64,000 nt of DNA, taken from positions 666,544 through 730,543 of the forward strand of contig JAADEH010000012.1 in assembly GCA_013153495.1 (NCBI GenBank). Direction: 5' to 3'. The stretch is from Aquificota bacterium. Its GTDB lineage: Bacteria > Aquificota > Aquificia > Aquificales > Aquificaceae. Below are positions 26,355 through 40,979 of the stretch, one piece after another; the stretch's first letter is position 1, and each line of letters starts with the position of its first letter. The translations under genes were made by a program, and so were the position numbers. The notes beneath the pieces are model-generated. The model was not told the origin of the DNA. It saw nothing but the letters and a program-made list of their open reading frames with translations, and did no database searches.

Positions 26355-28675
26355 CAGTCTATCTTGTCGGTGAGTTTCGGTCTTCCTCTGTCGTCCAGCT
26401 CAAAGACTTTAACCTTTACGGTCTGTCCTACCTTGAACTTCTCCCTTGCGTCCCTTACCCTTTCCTTCATGTTCTCGACGTGGAGCAGTCCTACCTTGCC
26501 AGGAATAACTTCCACAAAGGCTCCGTAAGGCTCCACCCTCGTTACGGTTCCTTCATAGACCTTTCCTACCTCAACTTGTTCCTGGGGTGGCTGGCTTTCT
26601 CCGTCCAGTCCCATGGTGGTGAATTTGGGTCTTCCCATCTCGTCCACTTCTAAGACCTTGACTTTCACCACATCTCCTACGCTGTATTTGTCCCCCGCAT
26701 GCTTTATAGGCTGTGCCATCTTGGAAACGTGGAGCAGTCCTATCTTACCCGGCAGTATTTCTATAAAGACTCCGTAGGGTTCAACCCTGGTAACCTTCCC
26801 CTCGTAAATCTCTCCGACCTCAACATCCTTTATTAGGTTGTCTATTATCTCCTTAGCCTTCTCTATTGCCTCATCGGAAAATCCTGTCAGATAGACCTTT
26901 CCTTCCTCTCCAACCCAGACCTTTACCTCGGTCTCCTCGTAAATCTTCTTAACGTTCGCTCCTCCGGGACCTATTATGAGGGGAGCTTTCTCTTCGGGAA
27001 CTCTGTATATGACTATTCTGGGTGCATAGGGGGAGAGCTGTTTCCTGGGTTCGGGTATAGCCTCATACATCTTCTCCAGGATGTAAAGCCTTCCTTCCCT
27101 CGCCTGCTCGAGGGCTTCCTTCATTATCTCCTTAGTTATTCCCTTTATCTTTATGTCCATCTGGATTGAGGTTATCCCGTCTTTCGTGCCTGCGACTTTG
27201 AAGTCCATGTCCCCGAGGTGGTCTTCGTCTCCGAGAATGTCGGAGAGTATCACATACCTGTCCCCTTCCTTTATCAGTCCCATGGCTATACCGGAGACGT
27301 GCTTTCCGCCCTTTACGGGAACTCCCGCATCGAAGAGTGCAAGGGACCCTCCGCAAACGGTAGCCATAGAGGTAGAGCCGTTGGACTCGAGTATGTCGGA
27401 AACGACCCTTATTATATAGGGAAAGTCCTCCTCGTCCGGTATTACCGGTTCGAGCGCTCTCTCCGCTAAGGCTCCGTGTCCTATCTCACGCCTTCTGGGT
27501 GGTCCCCACGGACGGGCTTCTCCTCCCGAGAAAGGAGGGAAGTTGTAGTGGAGCATGAACCTCTTGAAAACTTCCCCCTCAGCTATTGTTTCAATCATCT
27601 GGGCTTCATCGGGAGCGCCGAGGGTTACGGTAACGTATGCCTGAGTTTGACCTCTCGTAAAGACCGCACTTCCGTGAGGACGGTCGAAGGGATGAACCTC
27701 TATGGTTATAGGTCTGATTTCGTTGGGCTTCCTTCCGTCTATCCTGACACCTTCGGTTAGTATCTTCTCCCTCATGAGCCTGCTTTCGAGCTTCTTGAAG
27801 AAGTATTTGACGCTGAAGTGAATATCTTCGGGAACCTGGTGTTTCTCTATGAAGGTTTCCACTATTTCGGAAAGCCTTTTGTTCCTCTCCTTCTTGTCCT
27901 GAATGGAGAAGGCTTCGAGTATGTCCTGAGTGCACTCTTGTTCCAAGGCTTTCAGAAGTTCCTCATCTAAGGAAAGCCCCTCAAACTCTACCTTCGGAAC
28001 GCCGACTTTCTCCCTCAGCCTTTCCTGAGCCTCTATGACTTCCTTTATGGCTTCCAGACCGAAAAAGAGTGCCTCCGTTACGACCTCTTCGGGAACTTCC
28101 TTTGCCCCGCCCTCCACCATAACTATAGCGTCCTTAGTCCCCGCCATAACTATCTCAAGGTCCGCCTCCTTTCTCTCCTCGTAGGTGGGATTTGCAACGA
28201 ACTCACCCTTTATCCTGCACACCCTTACACCCGCTATGGGTCCCTCAAAGGGAATTCTGGATATGTGGAGCGCTGCGGAAGCTCCGGTTATAGCAAGGAC
28301 ATCGGGGTCGTAGTTGTCGTCAGCGGAAAGCGTAAGCGCAGTAACCACAACATCGTGATAGAACCCCTCGGGAAAGAGGGGTCTAATAGGTCTGTCTATC
28401 ACACGGGAGGTGAGTATCTCCCTTTCGGTGGGTTTTCCTTCCCTCTTTATGAAACCTCCCGGTATCTTTCCGTAAGCGGAGGGTCTTTCCCTGTAATCGA
28501 CCGTCAGAGGGGTAAAGTCTATCTCCGTGTTGGGTTCGTCGGACATGACTGCGGTAACGAGAACCGCAGTTCCGCCCTGCTTGACTACTACCGCTCCGTC
28601 CGCCTGCTTTGCGTATTTGCCGACCTCGATGATAATAGGCTCTTTGCTGTTTCCTAACCTCGCCGCTTCCTCCAT
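26354..28675 (-). CDS. pnp: Polyribonucleotide nucleotidyltransferase with two C-terminal S1 domains
   Basis: PNPase core ([29 protein letters not shown]), [14 protein letters not shown], two S1 repeats [17 protein letters not shown] / [17 protein letters not shown]. Confidence 0.96.
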   Translation of the reverse strand: MEEAARLGNSKEPIIIEVGKYAKQADGAVVVKQGGTAVLVTAVMSDEPNTEIDFTPLTVDYRERPSAYGKIPGGFIKREGKPTEREILTSRVIDRPIRPLFPEGFYHDVVVTALTLSADDNYDPDVLAITGASAALHISRIPFEGPIAGVRVCRIKGEFVANPTYEERKEADLEIVMAGTKDAIVMVEGGAKEVPEEVVTEALFFGLEAIKEVIEAQERLREKVGVPKVEFEGLSLDEELLKALEQECTQDILEAFSIQDKKERNKRLSEIVETFIEKHQVPEDIHFSVKYFFKKLESRLMREKILTEGVRIDGRKPNEIRPITIEVHPFDRPHGSAVFTRGQTQAYVTVTLGAPDEAQMIETIAEGEVFKRFMLHYNFPPFSGGEARPWGPPRRREIGHGALAERALEPVIPDEEDFPYIIRVVSDILESNGSTSMATVCGGSLALFDAGVPVKGGKHVSGIAMGLIKEGDRYVILSDILGDEDHLGDMDFKVAGTKDGITSIQMDIKIKGITKEIMKEALEQAREGRLYILEKMYEAIPEPRKQLSPYAPRIVIYRVPEEKAPLIIGPGGANVKKIYEETEVKVWVGEEGKVYLTGFSDEAIEKAKEIIDNLIKDVEVGEIYEGKVTRVEPYGVFIEILPGKIGLLHVSKMAQPIKHAGDKYSVGDVVKVKVLEVDEMGRPKFTTMGLDGESQPPQEQVEVGKVYEGTVTRVEPYGAFVEVIPGKVGLLHVENMKERVRDAREKFKVGQTVKVKVFELDDRGRPKLTDKID

Positions 28676-28676
28676 C

Positions 28677-28949
28677 TCACTTTACCTGAAGTCCCATCTT
28701 CTGGGCAATTTCTACATACTTGGGGTAGTCAGTTTCTTTTAGATACTCCAATAGTTTTCTTCTCTTGTTCACCATAGCTATAAGCCCACGCCTGGAGTGG
28801 ACGTCCTTTTTGTGCTTCTTCATGTGCTCGGTTAGCCTGTTTATTCTCTCGGTGAGTATGGCTATCTGAACTTCGGGAGAGCCGGTGTCCTGTTCGTGCC
28901 TCTGGAAGCTCTTTATCAGTTCCCACTTCTTTTCCTTAGAGAGGGGCAT
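28677..28949 (-). CDS. rpsO: 30S ribosomal protein S15
   Basis: [53 protein letters not shown]. Confidence 0.97.
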   Translation of the reverse strand: MPLSKEKKWELIKSFQRHEQDTGSPEVQIAILTERINRLTEHMKKHKKDVHSRRGLIAMVNKRRKLLEYLKETDYPKYVEIAQKMGLQVK

Positions 28950-28996
28950 CCGTGCAGACCTCCTTGTCAAAAGTTGCAATATTTTATTATAGCACT

Positions 28997-29239
28997 TCAG
29001 ACTTCGTATATAGCGTCCAGTAGCTCCTTTGCTCTGTTCTGGTCTATGTCCCTCAGCTTTTTGTAAACTTCCCTCGCATCGTCTATCCTGCCCACACGCA
29101 CGTAGGCTGTTCCGAGCTTAAAGAGTAGGTCCGGGTCGTCGGGTTTTTGCTCCATCTCCTTTTTGAGGTCCTCTATATACTTCTCCAGAAGACCCTCTCC
29201 CATCTTGCTGAAAACGCCCCTGTATCCTTTCGGGAACAT
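28997..29239 (-). CDS. Small TPR-repeat protein
   Basis: [31 protein letters not shown]. Confidence 0.65.
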   Translation of the reverse strand: MFPKGYRGVFSKMGEGLLEKYIEDLKKEMEQKPDDPDLLFKLGTAYVRVGRIDDAREVYKKLRDIDQNRAKELLDAIYEV

Positions 29240-29274
29240 GATTAATAAGTTAAGGCATTCTATATACTGAAGCT

Positions 29275-30402
29275 ATGAGCTTGAACTGGTTAGAGGAGGA
29301 ACTAAAAAGGCTAAAAGGAGAAAACCTTTACCGCAAGCGTATTCTCAGAGAAGGCTTGAAGGACTTTTGTTCGAACGATTACTTGGGTTTGAAGGACCAC
29401 CCGAGGGTGGTGGAAAGGAGTTTGAAGGTTTTAAAGGAGGAAGGTCTCGGCTCGGGAGCTTCCCAGCTGGTTTCGGGATACACGAAGCACCACAGAGAGC
29501 TTGAAGAAACTCTTGCAAGGTTCAAAGGAACTCCCTCCTGCGTTCTCTTCGGCTCGGGATACATGGCTAACGTGGGAACGATACCCCTCTTAGCAGGTGA
29601 GGGAGACCTTATACTGAGCGACGAGCTAAACCATGCTTCCCTCATAGACGGGTGCAGGCTATCCAAGGCAAGCAGAGTGGTTTTCAGGCACAGGGATTAC
29701 GAACAGGTGGAGAACTTCCTCAAAAGGGAAAGGCACAGGTTCGGGAGGGTTCTTTTGGTGAGCGACGGGGTCTTCAGCATGGACGGGGACATGGCAGACC
29801 TGAAGGCTCTCTCGGATTTAGCTGACAGGTTCGACTGCATTCTCTACATAGACGACGCCCACGGAACCGGAACGGTAGGTAGAGGGAAAGGCACCTTGGA
29901 GGAGCTTGGTCTTGAGTGGAAGGAGAACATAGTCCTGATGGGAACCTTGTCCAAGGCTCTTGGAAGCTACGGAGCTTTCGTGTGCGGGAGCGAAGAACTG
30001 ACTGAGTATTTAGTAAACAAAGCTCGCAGTTTGATATTCACCACCTCCTTACCGCCTGCCGTGTGTGCTGGGGCTGTTGAGAGTGTAAGAATAATAGAGG
30101 AAAACCCCGAGATGGTATCCAAGCTCAGAAAGCTTTCTGAAAGGATTTACCTTCAACTTAAGGAACTTCCCGTGGAGGTGAAGTTTTCAGGCACGCCCAT
30201 AATTCCCCTTATAGTCGGAGAGGAAAGGAAAGCTGTTGAGATTGCCGGCAGGTTGAGAGAAGAGGGGATACTTCTCCAGGCTATAAGGTATCCCACCGTC
30301 CCGCGAGGCACAGCGAGGTTGAGAATGACCGTGAGCTTGAGATACGAGGAAGAGGACATAGAGTTGCTGTTGGAAAAGTTAAGTTCTCTCCTGAGAGAGT
30401 AA
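29275..30402 (+). CDS. bioF: 8-amino-7-oxononanoate synthase
   Basis: FCSNDYLGLKDHP, GSGASQLVSGYTKHHRELEE, DDAHGTGTVGRGKG, GTLSKALGSYGAFV. Confidence 0.92.
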   Translation: MSLNWLEEELKRLKGENLYRKRILREGLKDFCSNDYLGLKDHPRVVERSLKVLKEEGLGSGASQLVSGYTKHHRELEETLARFKGTPSCVLFGSGYMANVGTIPLLAGEGDLILSDELNHASLIDGCRLSKASRVVFRHRDYEQVENFLKRERHRFGRVLLVSDGVFSMDGDMADLKALSDLADRFDCILYIDDAHGTGTVGRGKGTLEELGLEWKENIVLMGTLSKALGSYGAFVCGSEELTEYLVNKARSLIFTTSLPPAVCAGAVESVRIIEENPEMVSKLRKLSERIYLQLKELPVEVKFSGTPIIPLIVGEERKAVEIAGRLREEGILLQAIRYPTVPRGTARLRMTVSLRYEEEDIELLLEKLSSLLRE

Positions 30403-31293
30403 CTCCCTCACTATTAATCCGTGCTTTACACCCCAGTCTCCCACGAGAAGGGAGTCCTTTTCAAAGATGTCGAGAACTTTTATAAACATCGCTATACCTG
30501 CAAGTATGACCTGCGCTCTTTTGTCCTCTATCTGCTTGTATCTTTTGCTCCTTTCGGGATAAGGGATTTGGGCAAGTATGTTGAACCACTTTTCTATGCT
30601 CTCCTTTGACAGCCTGTATCCGTGAACCTTTTTAGGGTCGTAAGGGTAAAGGTTCAGTTCCAGAGCCACGAGGGTGGTTATCGTTCCCCCCAAGCCTACA
30701 ATCTCGTTAACTTCCCTCTTTAGGGGTTTGATGTGGGTCTCCAAGTAGCTCATAAGTTCCTCTATATCCGTCTGGGTAGGGGGGTCGCGCTTTATGAACC
30801 TTTCGGTCAGGTTGACTATACCCATCGGCAGGGATGTGAGGTCCTCTATGTTGAAACCTTCGCCGAATATGAACTCGGTAGAGCCTCCTCCCTGGTCTAT
30901 GACGAGGAACTTTCCTCTGGGTCTGAGGGAGTATGCGGTCGCCAAAAAGGCAAGCTCACCCTCCTGCTCGGGGGTTATTATCTGAACCTCTATTCCCGTT
31001 CTCTTTCTGACCTCTTCCAAGAAGTCCTGAGCGTTTTTTGCCTTTCTAAGAGCCTCGGTGGCAACCGCAATCACTTTATCCGCACCGAGCCTATCTATGT
31101 CCTCTTTATACTCCTCTAATACCCGAAGGGTCTCTTCAATTCTATCCTCACTTAAAACTCCCTTTTCCCTGACACCGCTTGCCAGAGAGGTTATGCGTCC
31201 TTTTTCCAAGATGAGGTTTATGTCGTGGTTTTCCACATCCGCAACGGTTAGCCTGACGGAATAGGAACCTATGTCTATCGTCGCTATGCGCAT
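30379..31293 (-). CDS. Ppx/GppA-family exopolyphosphatase
   Basis: ATIDIGSYSVRLTV, IDQGGGSTEFIFG, GLGGTITTLVAL. Confidence 0.92.
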   Translation of the reverse strand: MRIATIDIGSYSVRLTVADVENHDINLILEKGRITSLASGVREKGVLSEDRIEETLRVLEEYKEDIDRLGADKVIAVATEALRKAKNAQDFLEEVRKRTGIEVQIITPEQEGELAFLATAYSLRPRGKFLVIDQGGGSTEFIFGEGFNIEDLTSLPMGIVNLTERFIKRDPPTQTDIEELMSYLETHIKPLKREVNEIVGLGGTITTLVALELNLYPYDPKKVHGYRLSKESIEKWFNILAQIPYPERSKRYKQIEDKRAQVILAGIAMFIKVLDIFEKDSLLVGDWGVKHGLIVRELLSQERT

Positions 31294-31302
31294 GGGAATA
31301 GT

Positions 31303-32337
31303 TTAACCCTTCCTTTTGGGTTTCTTTACGAAGGGATAGGGTCTGAGGTGCGCTTTTAGGAGTTTTCCCCTTACCTCAAGTTCCACTTCTTTCCCCTCTT
31401 CTCTGTGCTCGAGCTTTACGAAACAGAGAGCTATGCCCTTCCCGAGGGTGGGGGAGAAAGTTCCGCTGGATACTTCCCCTATCTCCTCTCCCTCAAAGAA
31501 GAGTTTGTAGCCTTCCCGTGGCACACCTTTTTGAGCCATCTCGAGTCCGAAGATCTTCCGCTCGGGTTTTAGCTCAAGGAGAGCGTCCCGTCCGATAAAG
31601 TCCTTCGAAAAGTCCACGAACCTGTCGAGGTTAGCCTCTATGGGTGTTATGTCTTCGGATATTTCGTGCCCGTAGAGGGGGAAGCCAGCCTCTATCCTGA
31701 GAACGTCCCTCGCACCCAACCCGCAGGGTTTTGAGCCATCAAGTAGTTTTTTAAAAATTTTTAGCCCCTCATCTGCAGGTGCGTATATTTCAAATCCATC
31801 TTCCCCTGTGTATCCCGTTCTCGAAACTATAACTTCACCGAAGGTCTTGAAACGGTAATACTTGAGGTCTGAAACGTCGAAAAGGGGAGAAATTACCTGA
31901 ACACTGCGAGGTCCCTGAAGGGCTATCTGAACGGTCTCAGGGGATATGTCCTTGACAGATGTGTGCCGTTCGAGCCAACTTAGCACCTTCCCCCTGTTTC
32001 CCGCATTTACGCACAGAAAAAATTTTTCCTCCGAAAACATATACACGGTTATGTCGTCCTTCACACCTCCCCGCTCGTTGGTAAGAAGGTTATACTGAAC
32101 CCTTCCGGGGGAAAGCTTTTTTAGGTTGTTGGTGGTAAGTCTTTGAAGAACTTCCAAGGCATCGGAACCTTCCACCAAGAGTCTTCCCATGTGGGATATG
32201 TCAAATATTCCTGCGGACGACCTTACCGCCTTTACCTCATCAACTATGCCCGAATACTGAAGGGGCATTTCCCACCCGTGAAAGTTGGTCCACCGTGCCC
32301 CGAGTTCCTTGTGCAAATCGTAAAGAGGTGTTCTCAT
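31303..32337 (-). CDS. gcvT: Glycine cleavage system T protein (aminomethyltransferase)
   Basis: TPLYDLHKELGARWTNFHGWEMPLQYSGIVDEVKAVRSSAGIFDISHMG; RTGYTGEDGFEIY. Confidence 0.96.
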   Translation of the reverse strand: MRTPLYDLHKELGARWTNFHGWEMPLQYSGIVDEVKAVRSSAGIFDISHMGRLLVEGSDALEVLQRLTTNNLKKLSPGRVQYNLLTNERGGVKDDITVYMFSEEKFFLCVNAGNRGKVLSWLERHTSVKDISPETVQIALQGPRSVQVISPLFDVSDLKYYRFKTFGEVIVSRTGYTGEDGFEIYAPADEGLKIFKKLLDGSKPCGLGARDVLRIEAGFPLYGHEISEDITPIEANLDRFVDFSKDFIGRDALLELKPERKIFGLEMAQKGVPREGYKLFFEGEEIGEVSSGTFSPTLGKGIALCFVKLEHREEGKEVELEVRGKLLKAHLRPYPFVKKPKRKG

Positions 32338-32361
32338 GGGAGTATTTTAAAATTTTCTCCC

Positions 32362-33009
32362 ATGAAAGAGTCGGACATACCGAAGGTCATAGAAATCCTA
32401 AAAAAACATTACGAAAGTTGGGAAGCTCCGGTAGTTACCCTCGTAGCCCAACACACCAACGACCCCTTCAGGGTTCTTATATGCGCCCTGCTTTCCACCA
32501 GAACCAAGGACGAGACGACCGCAAAGGTGTGCCAAAAATTTTTTAAAAAGGTTAAAACTCCCGAAGACATACTCAGACTTAGCACGGAACAGCTCGAAGA
32601 GCTTATATACCCCGTAGGTTTTTACAGAAACAAGGCAAAACAGCTCAAAGAGCTTGCGAGAATTCTCATAGAGGACTTTAAAGGTAGGGTTCCCGACAAA
32701 CTCGAGGACCTACTGAAGCTTCCCGGTGTAGGCAGGAAGGTCGCAAACTTAGTTTTATCCGACGGATACGGAATACCCGCAATATGTGTTGACACTCACG
32801 TTCACAGGATAACCAACCGCTGGTGCCTCGTGAAGACCAAAACACCCCACGAAACCGAAAGGGAGCTTATGAGAAAGCTACCTAAAGAGTATTGGATAGT
32901 CATAAACAGGCTGTTGGTCGCCTTCGGACAGAGAATATGCACACCCCAAAAGCCCAAGTGTGACCTGTGCCCCATAGAAGAGTTCTGCGGAAAGTGCGGA
33001 GTGGGTTAG
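32362..33009 (+). CDS. nth: Endonuclease III
   Basis: LLSTRTKDETT, LPGVGRKVANLVL, DTHVHRITNRW, Fe-S loop C-x6-C-x2-C-x5-C. Confidence 0.95.
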   Translation: MKESDIPKVIEILKKHYESWEAPVVTLVAQHTNDPFRVLICALLSTRTKDETTAKVCQKFFKKVKTPEDILRLSTEQLEELIYPVGFYRNKAKQLKELARILIEDFKGRVPDKLEDLLKLPGVGRKVANLVLSDGYGIPAICVDTHVHRITNRWCLVKTKTPHETERELMRKLPKEYWIVINRLLVAFGQRICTPQKPKCDLCPIEEFCGKCGVG

Positions 33010-33524
33010 TGCATAGATATGTCCAACTTTGAAGGCACGAATATGACAGTAGCCTTAACGCTACCTCCCAGGTAAAGCGTGGTATCCGGATTCCCCACCT
33101 GAGCATTTAGGTAAAAGGTTCTTTTCCCTTTTCTCGGCACATAAATGGCTCTCGTAATTATAAAGCTGTGAGTCGTATCCACATTATCCGCATGGTCCGC
33201 ATCCTGATGCCAGTATTCAATGTAAGTGTTCCCGCAGGTGGAAGAGTCATCTCTACGGTCGCACAGCCCTAAATAAAACACACCGCTTTCGGAAGAGGGA
33301 GAAATGGCATCTACATCGAGCCTCCACACGCCGGAAACCTGAACGAGAACCATTCCCGGACCGGGAACGCTCACGGTAAAGGACCTAAGAGTTGTAGGTT
33401 TATAGGATTTTGTTTTGAGAACCTTTCCCTGCTGAAGGTCTATAACGCCCAACCTAACATCCTGAGCCACAGCAAAAGAAAGCAGAGCCGTCCCGATTAC
33501 AAATAAAGCCTTAGCGTGTCTCAT
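33006..33524 (-). CDS. Secreted protein of unknown function
   Basis: Signal peptide MRHAKALFVIGTALLSFAVAQ; no family recognised. Confidence 0.65.
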   Translation of the reverse strand: MRHAKALFVIGTALLSFAVAQDVRLGVIDLQQGKVLKTKSYKPTTLRSFTVSVPGPGMVLVQVSGVWRLDVDAISPSSESGVFYLGLCDRRDDSSTCGNTYIEYWHQDADHADNVDTTHSFIITRAIYVPRKGKRTFYLNAQVGNPDTTLYLGGSVKATVIFVPSKLDISMH

Positions 33525-33646
33525 ATCAGCACCTCCCACCCACTCTCCTGCAAAGGAAGTGCCAAAGCCTTTATTTTTTTGCGTCAAACACCTGAAACAA
33601 CCTTAAATTCAGAGAATTCTTCTATTCTTGTAATAGGTTTTTACAG

Positions 33647-33662
33647 AACCGCTTTTGCGGTT
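33647..33662. terminator. Hairpin AACCGC-TTTT-GCGGTT downstream of prfB
   Basis: Perfect 6-bp arms; weak T-tract on either strand. Confidence 0.35.
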
Positions 33663-33719
33663 GATACAAAACAAAAAGAAATTGTAAAGAGAAATTACAA
33701 ATTTTAAACGAGATTTACA

Positions 33720-34817
33720 TTAATTCTTCTTTGCATTCCACTTGAGATACTGCTCTATAAACTCATCTATTTCCCCGTCCATAACCGCATCTACATTGCC
33801 GGTTTCGTAGCCGGTTCTCAGGTCCTTTATCATGCGGTAGGGGTGAAACACGTAGGACCTTATCTGATGACCCCAGCCGATGTCGGTCTTTTCACCCTCG
33901 AGTTCCTTTTTCTTCTTTTCGAGCTTTTCCTGTTCCAGCTGGTAGAGTTTTGCCTTAAGAAGCTCAAGAGCCTTCCTTCTGTTCTGAAACTGGGACCTCT
34001 CCTGCTGACAGGAAACAACTATACCCGTGGGAAGGTGGGTTATCCTCACCGCAGTGTCCGTTTTGTTAACGTATTGACCGCCCGCACCGGAAGCCCTGAA
34101 GGTTTCTATCTTCAAATCCTCGTCCTTTATATCTATCTTTATGTCCTCGTCTATCTGAGGCATAACCGACACCGCAGCAAAGGAAGTGTGCCTCCTTGCG
34201 TTGGCATCGAAGGGGGAAATCCTCACGAGCCTGTGAACCCCCTGCTCACCTTTAAGGTATCCGTAAGCGTAGGGACCCTTAATGAGCATCGTAACGCTCT
34301 TTATTCCAGCCACATCGTCGGGTGTTATGTCAACTATCTCCACATCGTATCCCTTCCTCTCTGCCCACCTGCGATACATCCTAAAGAGCATGTCCGCCCA
34401 GTCGCAAGCTTCCGTTCCACCCGCACCCGCCTGTATGGTCAGGTAGGCATTTTTCGGGTCCATCTCTCCCGAAAGATACGTCTTGAGTTCAAGCTCTTTG
34501 AGCTTCTTATCGAGTGTTTCCATCTCCTCTTCGAGGATAGACCAGGTATCCGTATCCTCCTCCGGAGTTATAGCGGAAAGGTCCTCCACATCCGCAAGGC
34601 TTTTCTCTATTCCTTCCAGGGACTCCAAGGTCTCCTCAAGCCACTTTCTCCTCTGAATAGTCTGTTTTGCCTTATCCTGGTCCTCCCAGAAACCCTGTTT
34701 GGACATAATATCGTCTATTTTTGAAAGCTCTTCCCTGAGTTCCTCGGGATTGAGAACCTTCTTAACGTCCTCAAAACGACCCCTTAAGTCCTCTATCTTA
34801 CCCTTAAGTTCCAACAT
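33720..34817 (-). CDS. prfB: Peptide chain release factor 2
   Basis: [44 protein letters not shown]; single continuous frame. Confidence 0.96.
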   Translation of the reverse strand: MLELKGKIEDLRGRFEDVKKVLNPEELREELSKIDDIMSKQGFWEDQDKAKQTIQRRKWLEETLESLEGIEKSLADVEDLSAITPEEDTDTWSILEEEMETLDKKLKELELKTYLSGEMDPKNAYLTIQAGAGGTEACDWADMLFRMYRRWAERKGYDVEIVDITPDDVAGIKSVTMLIKGPYAYGYLKGEQGVHRLVRISPFDANARRHTSFAAVSVMPQIDEDIKIDIKDEDLKIETFRASGAGGQYVNKTDTAVRITHLPTGIVVSCQQERSQFQNRRKALELLKAKLYQLEQEKLEKKKKELEGEKTDIGWGHQIRSYVFHPYRMIKDLRTGYETGNVDAVMDGEIDEFIEQYLKWNAKKN

Positions 34818-34855
34818 CTCTTTTTAATTTAATACAGGGAAGTTTCTATGGGATC

Positions 34856-35062
34856 TCAGTCAACTACCTTGTATCCCCACTCTTCCACAGACTTCTTAAT
34901 GGTTTCAAAGGGGACATCACCTTCGAGCTGAACCTTTACAGTTCCCGTATCCAGAAAAACCTCAACCTTGGACACGCCCTCTACGGAAGATACCGCACGC
35001 TGAACCGTGTTTACGCAGTGCTGGCAGGTCATACCCTGAACCTTGAACTCTATTTCTTTCAT
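34856..35062 (-). CDS. Heavy-metal-associated domain protein (CopZ-like)
   Basis: VQGMTCQHCVNTVQRAVSSVEGVSKVEV. Confidence 0.9.
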   Translation of the reverse strand: MKEIEFKVQGMTCQHCVNTVQRAVSSVEGVSKVEVFLDTGTVKVQLEGDVPFETIKKSVEEWGYKVVD

Positions 35063-35077
35063 GTAGATTATTTTACT

Positions 35078-35515
35078 TCAGGCTTCCCCTATGTCTTCCC
35101 TTTCTATCTCTATGTCCTCGGTGAGCATAGGCTCAAAACCGTAGGAAGGCATAAAGGTTCCGGACTCCCTCTCCACCTCTTCCGCACACTGTGCACAGTA
35201 TCTGGTCCAGGGAATTGCACACAACCTCTCAAAGTTTATTTCCACACCGCAGTTCTCACATATACCATAGGAACCCTTTTCTATCTTCTTAAGAGCGTAA
35301 TCTATCTCCTTGAGGTTGTTTATCTCTATCTGGGAGAGGTTGTCCAAAAGCTCCTCCGTATAGGTCATCTGCCCTATGTCCTCCCAGTCCCTCGGTTCCT
35401 TAGACTCCTCCTCGAGCCTCTGCTGGGTCTCTTCCTTTGCGAGATACCTGTCGAGGATTTTAGACTTTTCCTCCAGGAGCCTCCTCTTGCATTCCTCAAG
35501 TTGTTCTTTTTCCAT
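35078..35515 (-). CDS. DksA/TraR-family zinc finger protein
   Basis: GSYGICENCGVEINFERLCAIPWTRYCAQCAEEVE. Confidence 0.88.
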   Translation of the reverse strand: MEKEQLEECKRRLLEEKSKILDRYLAKEETQQRLEEESKEPRDWEDIGQMTYTEELLDNLSQIEINNLKEIDYALKKIEKGSYGICENCGVEINFERLCAIPWTRYCAQCAEEVERESGTFMPSYGFEPMLTEDIEIEREDIGEA

Positions 35516-35575
35516 ATCCTCCTCCTTGTCCCATAGTTGAAAGTATAATATTATAGATACACAACATAATTTGTC

Positions 35576-37748
35576 ATGTTTAAAAAGTTATTGATACTCT
35601 TGGGAATTCTTTTTGTAATATCGACCGCCTTAGTGGGATATTTTCTGTTTTCCATATACTCCTCCCTACCCGACGTCAAGCGACTCGAGAACTGGACTCC
35701 TCCCCAATCTTCGATAGTTTTCGACTACAAAGACAGACCCTACGGGGACATAGGAGTCCAAAAGAGATTCTACGTTAGCATAGACGAGGTCCCCGAGACC
35801 GTCATTTACGCCTTCGTTGCAGCGGAAGACAGAAACTTCTTCTCCCACCCTGGAGTTGACATAGGAGCCATAATCAGAGCCATGATAGCCAACATCAAAG
35901 CAGGCAGGGTAGTTCAGGGGGGAAGCACCATAACCCAGCAGTTGGCAAAAAACCTCTTTCTAACAAAAGAGAGAACCCTCAAGAGAAAGCTAAAGGAAGC
36001 CCTCCTCGCCATAAAAATAGAAAGAACTTTCGACAAGAAGAAGATACTGGAACTCTATCTTAACCAGATTTACCTCGGGAACGGTGCCTACGGTGTGGAA
36101 GCCGCATCGAGGGTTTACTTCGGAAAGCACATCAGTGAGGTTACCCTCGAAGAGGCAGCGCTCCTCGCGGGACTTCCCAAAGCACCCTCCAGGTTTAACC
36201 CCTTCGTAAACCCGGAGTTGGCAAAGATAAGAAGAGACTATGTTCTCAGAAGAATGCTCGAAGAAGGTTTCATAACCCAAGAAGAATACGAAATTGCGGT
36301 AAACAAACCCATAGAAGTCAAAAGGGAAAACAAATACAAAATGTCCGACTACGTTCTGGACATGATTAAGGAATACCTCATAGACCGATACGGGGACATA
36401 GCTCTCAAAGGTGGACTCAGGATATACACCACCATAGACAAAGACCTCCAGACCCTTGCGGTCGGTTCCCTTAAGAAAGGACTCGAGAGGATAGCTGAGC
36501 TGAACGGTTTTCCCAAACTCCCCGAGTCCGAGGACGACATGGCTCACCTCTTCGAAACCCAGGACACCAAATTCGTTCACGGAAAGATATACGTAGGAAA
36601 GATAGAGTCTTTAGAGGACCGCTTCGCGGTGGTTAAGTTAGGAGACAAAACTTTCAAAGTTGACCTCAAAGGTCTCAACTTCAACGGGAGAAGGTATCTC
36701 TTCCTAAAGCTCAAAAGAAGAGGAAAAACCTGGAAAGCGGAACTTATGCCCGACCTCCAGGGAGCCTTCGTGAGCCTCGACGTCCACACGGGAGCCATAA
36801 GAGCCATAGTAGGTGGATACTCCTACGCATACAGCCCCTACAATCGAGCGATTAAGGCTAAGAGACAACCCGGCTCAGCCATAAAACCCATAATATACCT
36901 CTCCGCCCTTCTTAAAGGGGAGACCCAAATATCCTCCGTGGACGCAAGACCCAGAACCTTCTACAATCCCGCAACGGGAGAAGAGTGGACACCCAAGAAC
37001 TACAACAACGAAGAGTATTCCATAGTTACCCTCAGACAAGCCCTGGCAAAAAGCATAAACACCGCCAGCGTCAACCTGCTGGACAAGCTCGGTTTTGAAA
37101 TCGTCCTGAGCGTAGGGGAAAAGGTAGGACTGAAGAACTTAAAACCCTACTACTCCCTCGCCCTCGGGACCGTTGAAGTTACCCCTCTCCAGCTTACCTC
37201 CGCCTACCAAGTCTTTGCCAACCTCGGAACGAAGTGTAAACCCTTCCTGATAAGGATGGTCTTGGACGAAGAAGGGAATGTTTTAGAAGAGAACACACCA
37301 ATGTGTGAGGAAGTCCTTCCCCCTCAAGAGACGAGGGTTTTGGTGGATATGCTCCGAGCTGTGATACTCGAAGGAACCGCAAGAAGTGCCCGCAATCTAC
37401 CCCGCATCGTGGCAGGAAAAACGGGAACAACCGACGATTACATGGATGCCTGGTTTATAGGCTTTTCACCCTACATAGTGGCAGGGGTGTGGGTAGGATA
37501 CGATATAAAGATGTCCTTGGGAGACAGGATGTCCGGCTCAAGAGTCGCCCTGCCTATATGGAAAGATTTCATGGCTGTCGCAGCACCCAAGTATCCCGAC
37601 GACGACTTCCCCCTTCCGGAAGGGACCGTGGTTATTCCCATAAACCCCCAGGACTACGTTATAGCGGACGAAACCTGCCCCGGTGTGGATATGGTCTTCG
37701 TAGAGGGAACCGAGCCGAAGCTCACCTGTTCAGACCTGAGATCCATAA

Positions 37749-37762
<14 letters not shown>
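35576..37762 (+). CDS. Penicillin-binding protein 1A (transglycosylase/transpeptidase)
   Basis: AAEDRNFFSHPGVD, GGSTITQQLAKNLFL, KRQPGSAIKPIIYLSAL, SINTASVN, GKTGTTDDYMDAWFIGF. Confidence 0.95.
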
Positions 37763-40974
<3,212 letters not shown>

Positions 40975-40979
40975 TTATA

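Noticed and set aside
33843-34724. 293-aa plus-strand ORF
   Set aside because: Antisense to prfB.
33720-34817. Possible programmed +1 frameshift in prfB
   Set aside because: A single uninterrupted 365-codon frame encodes RF2 from the N-terminus; no in-frame CTTTGA site is needed.
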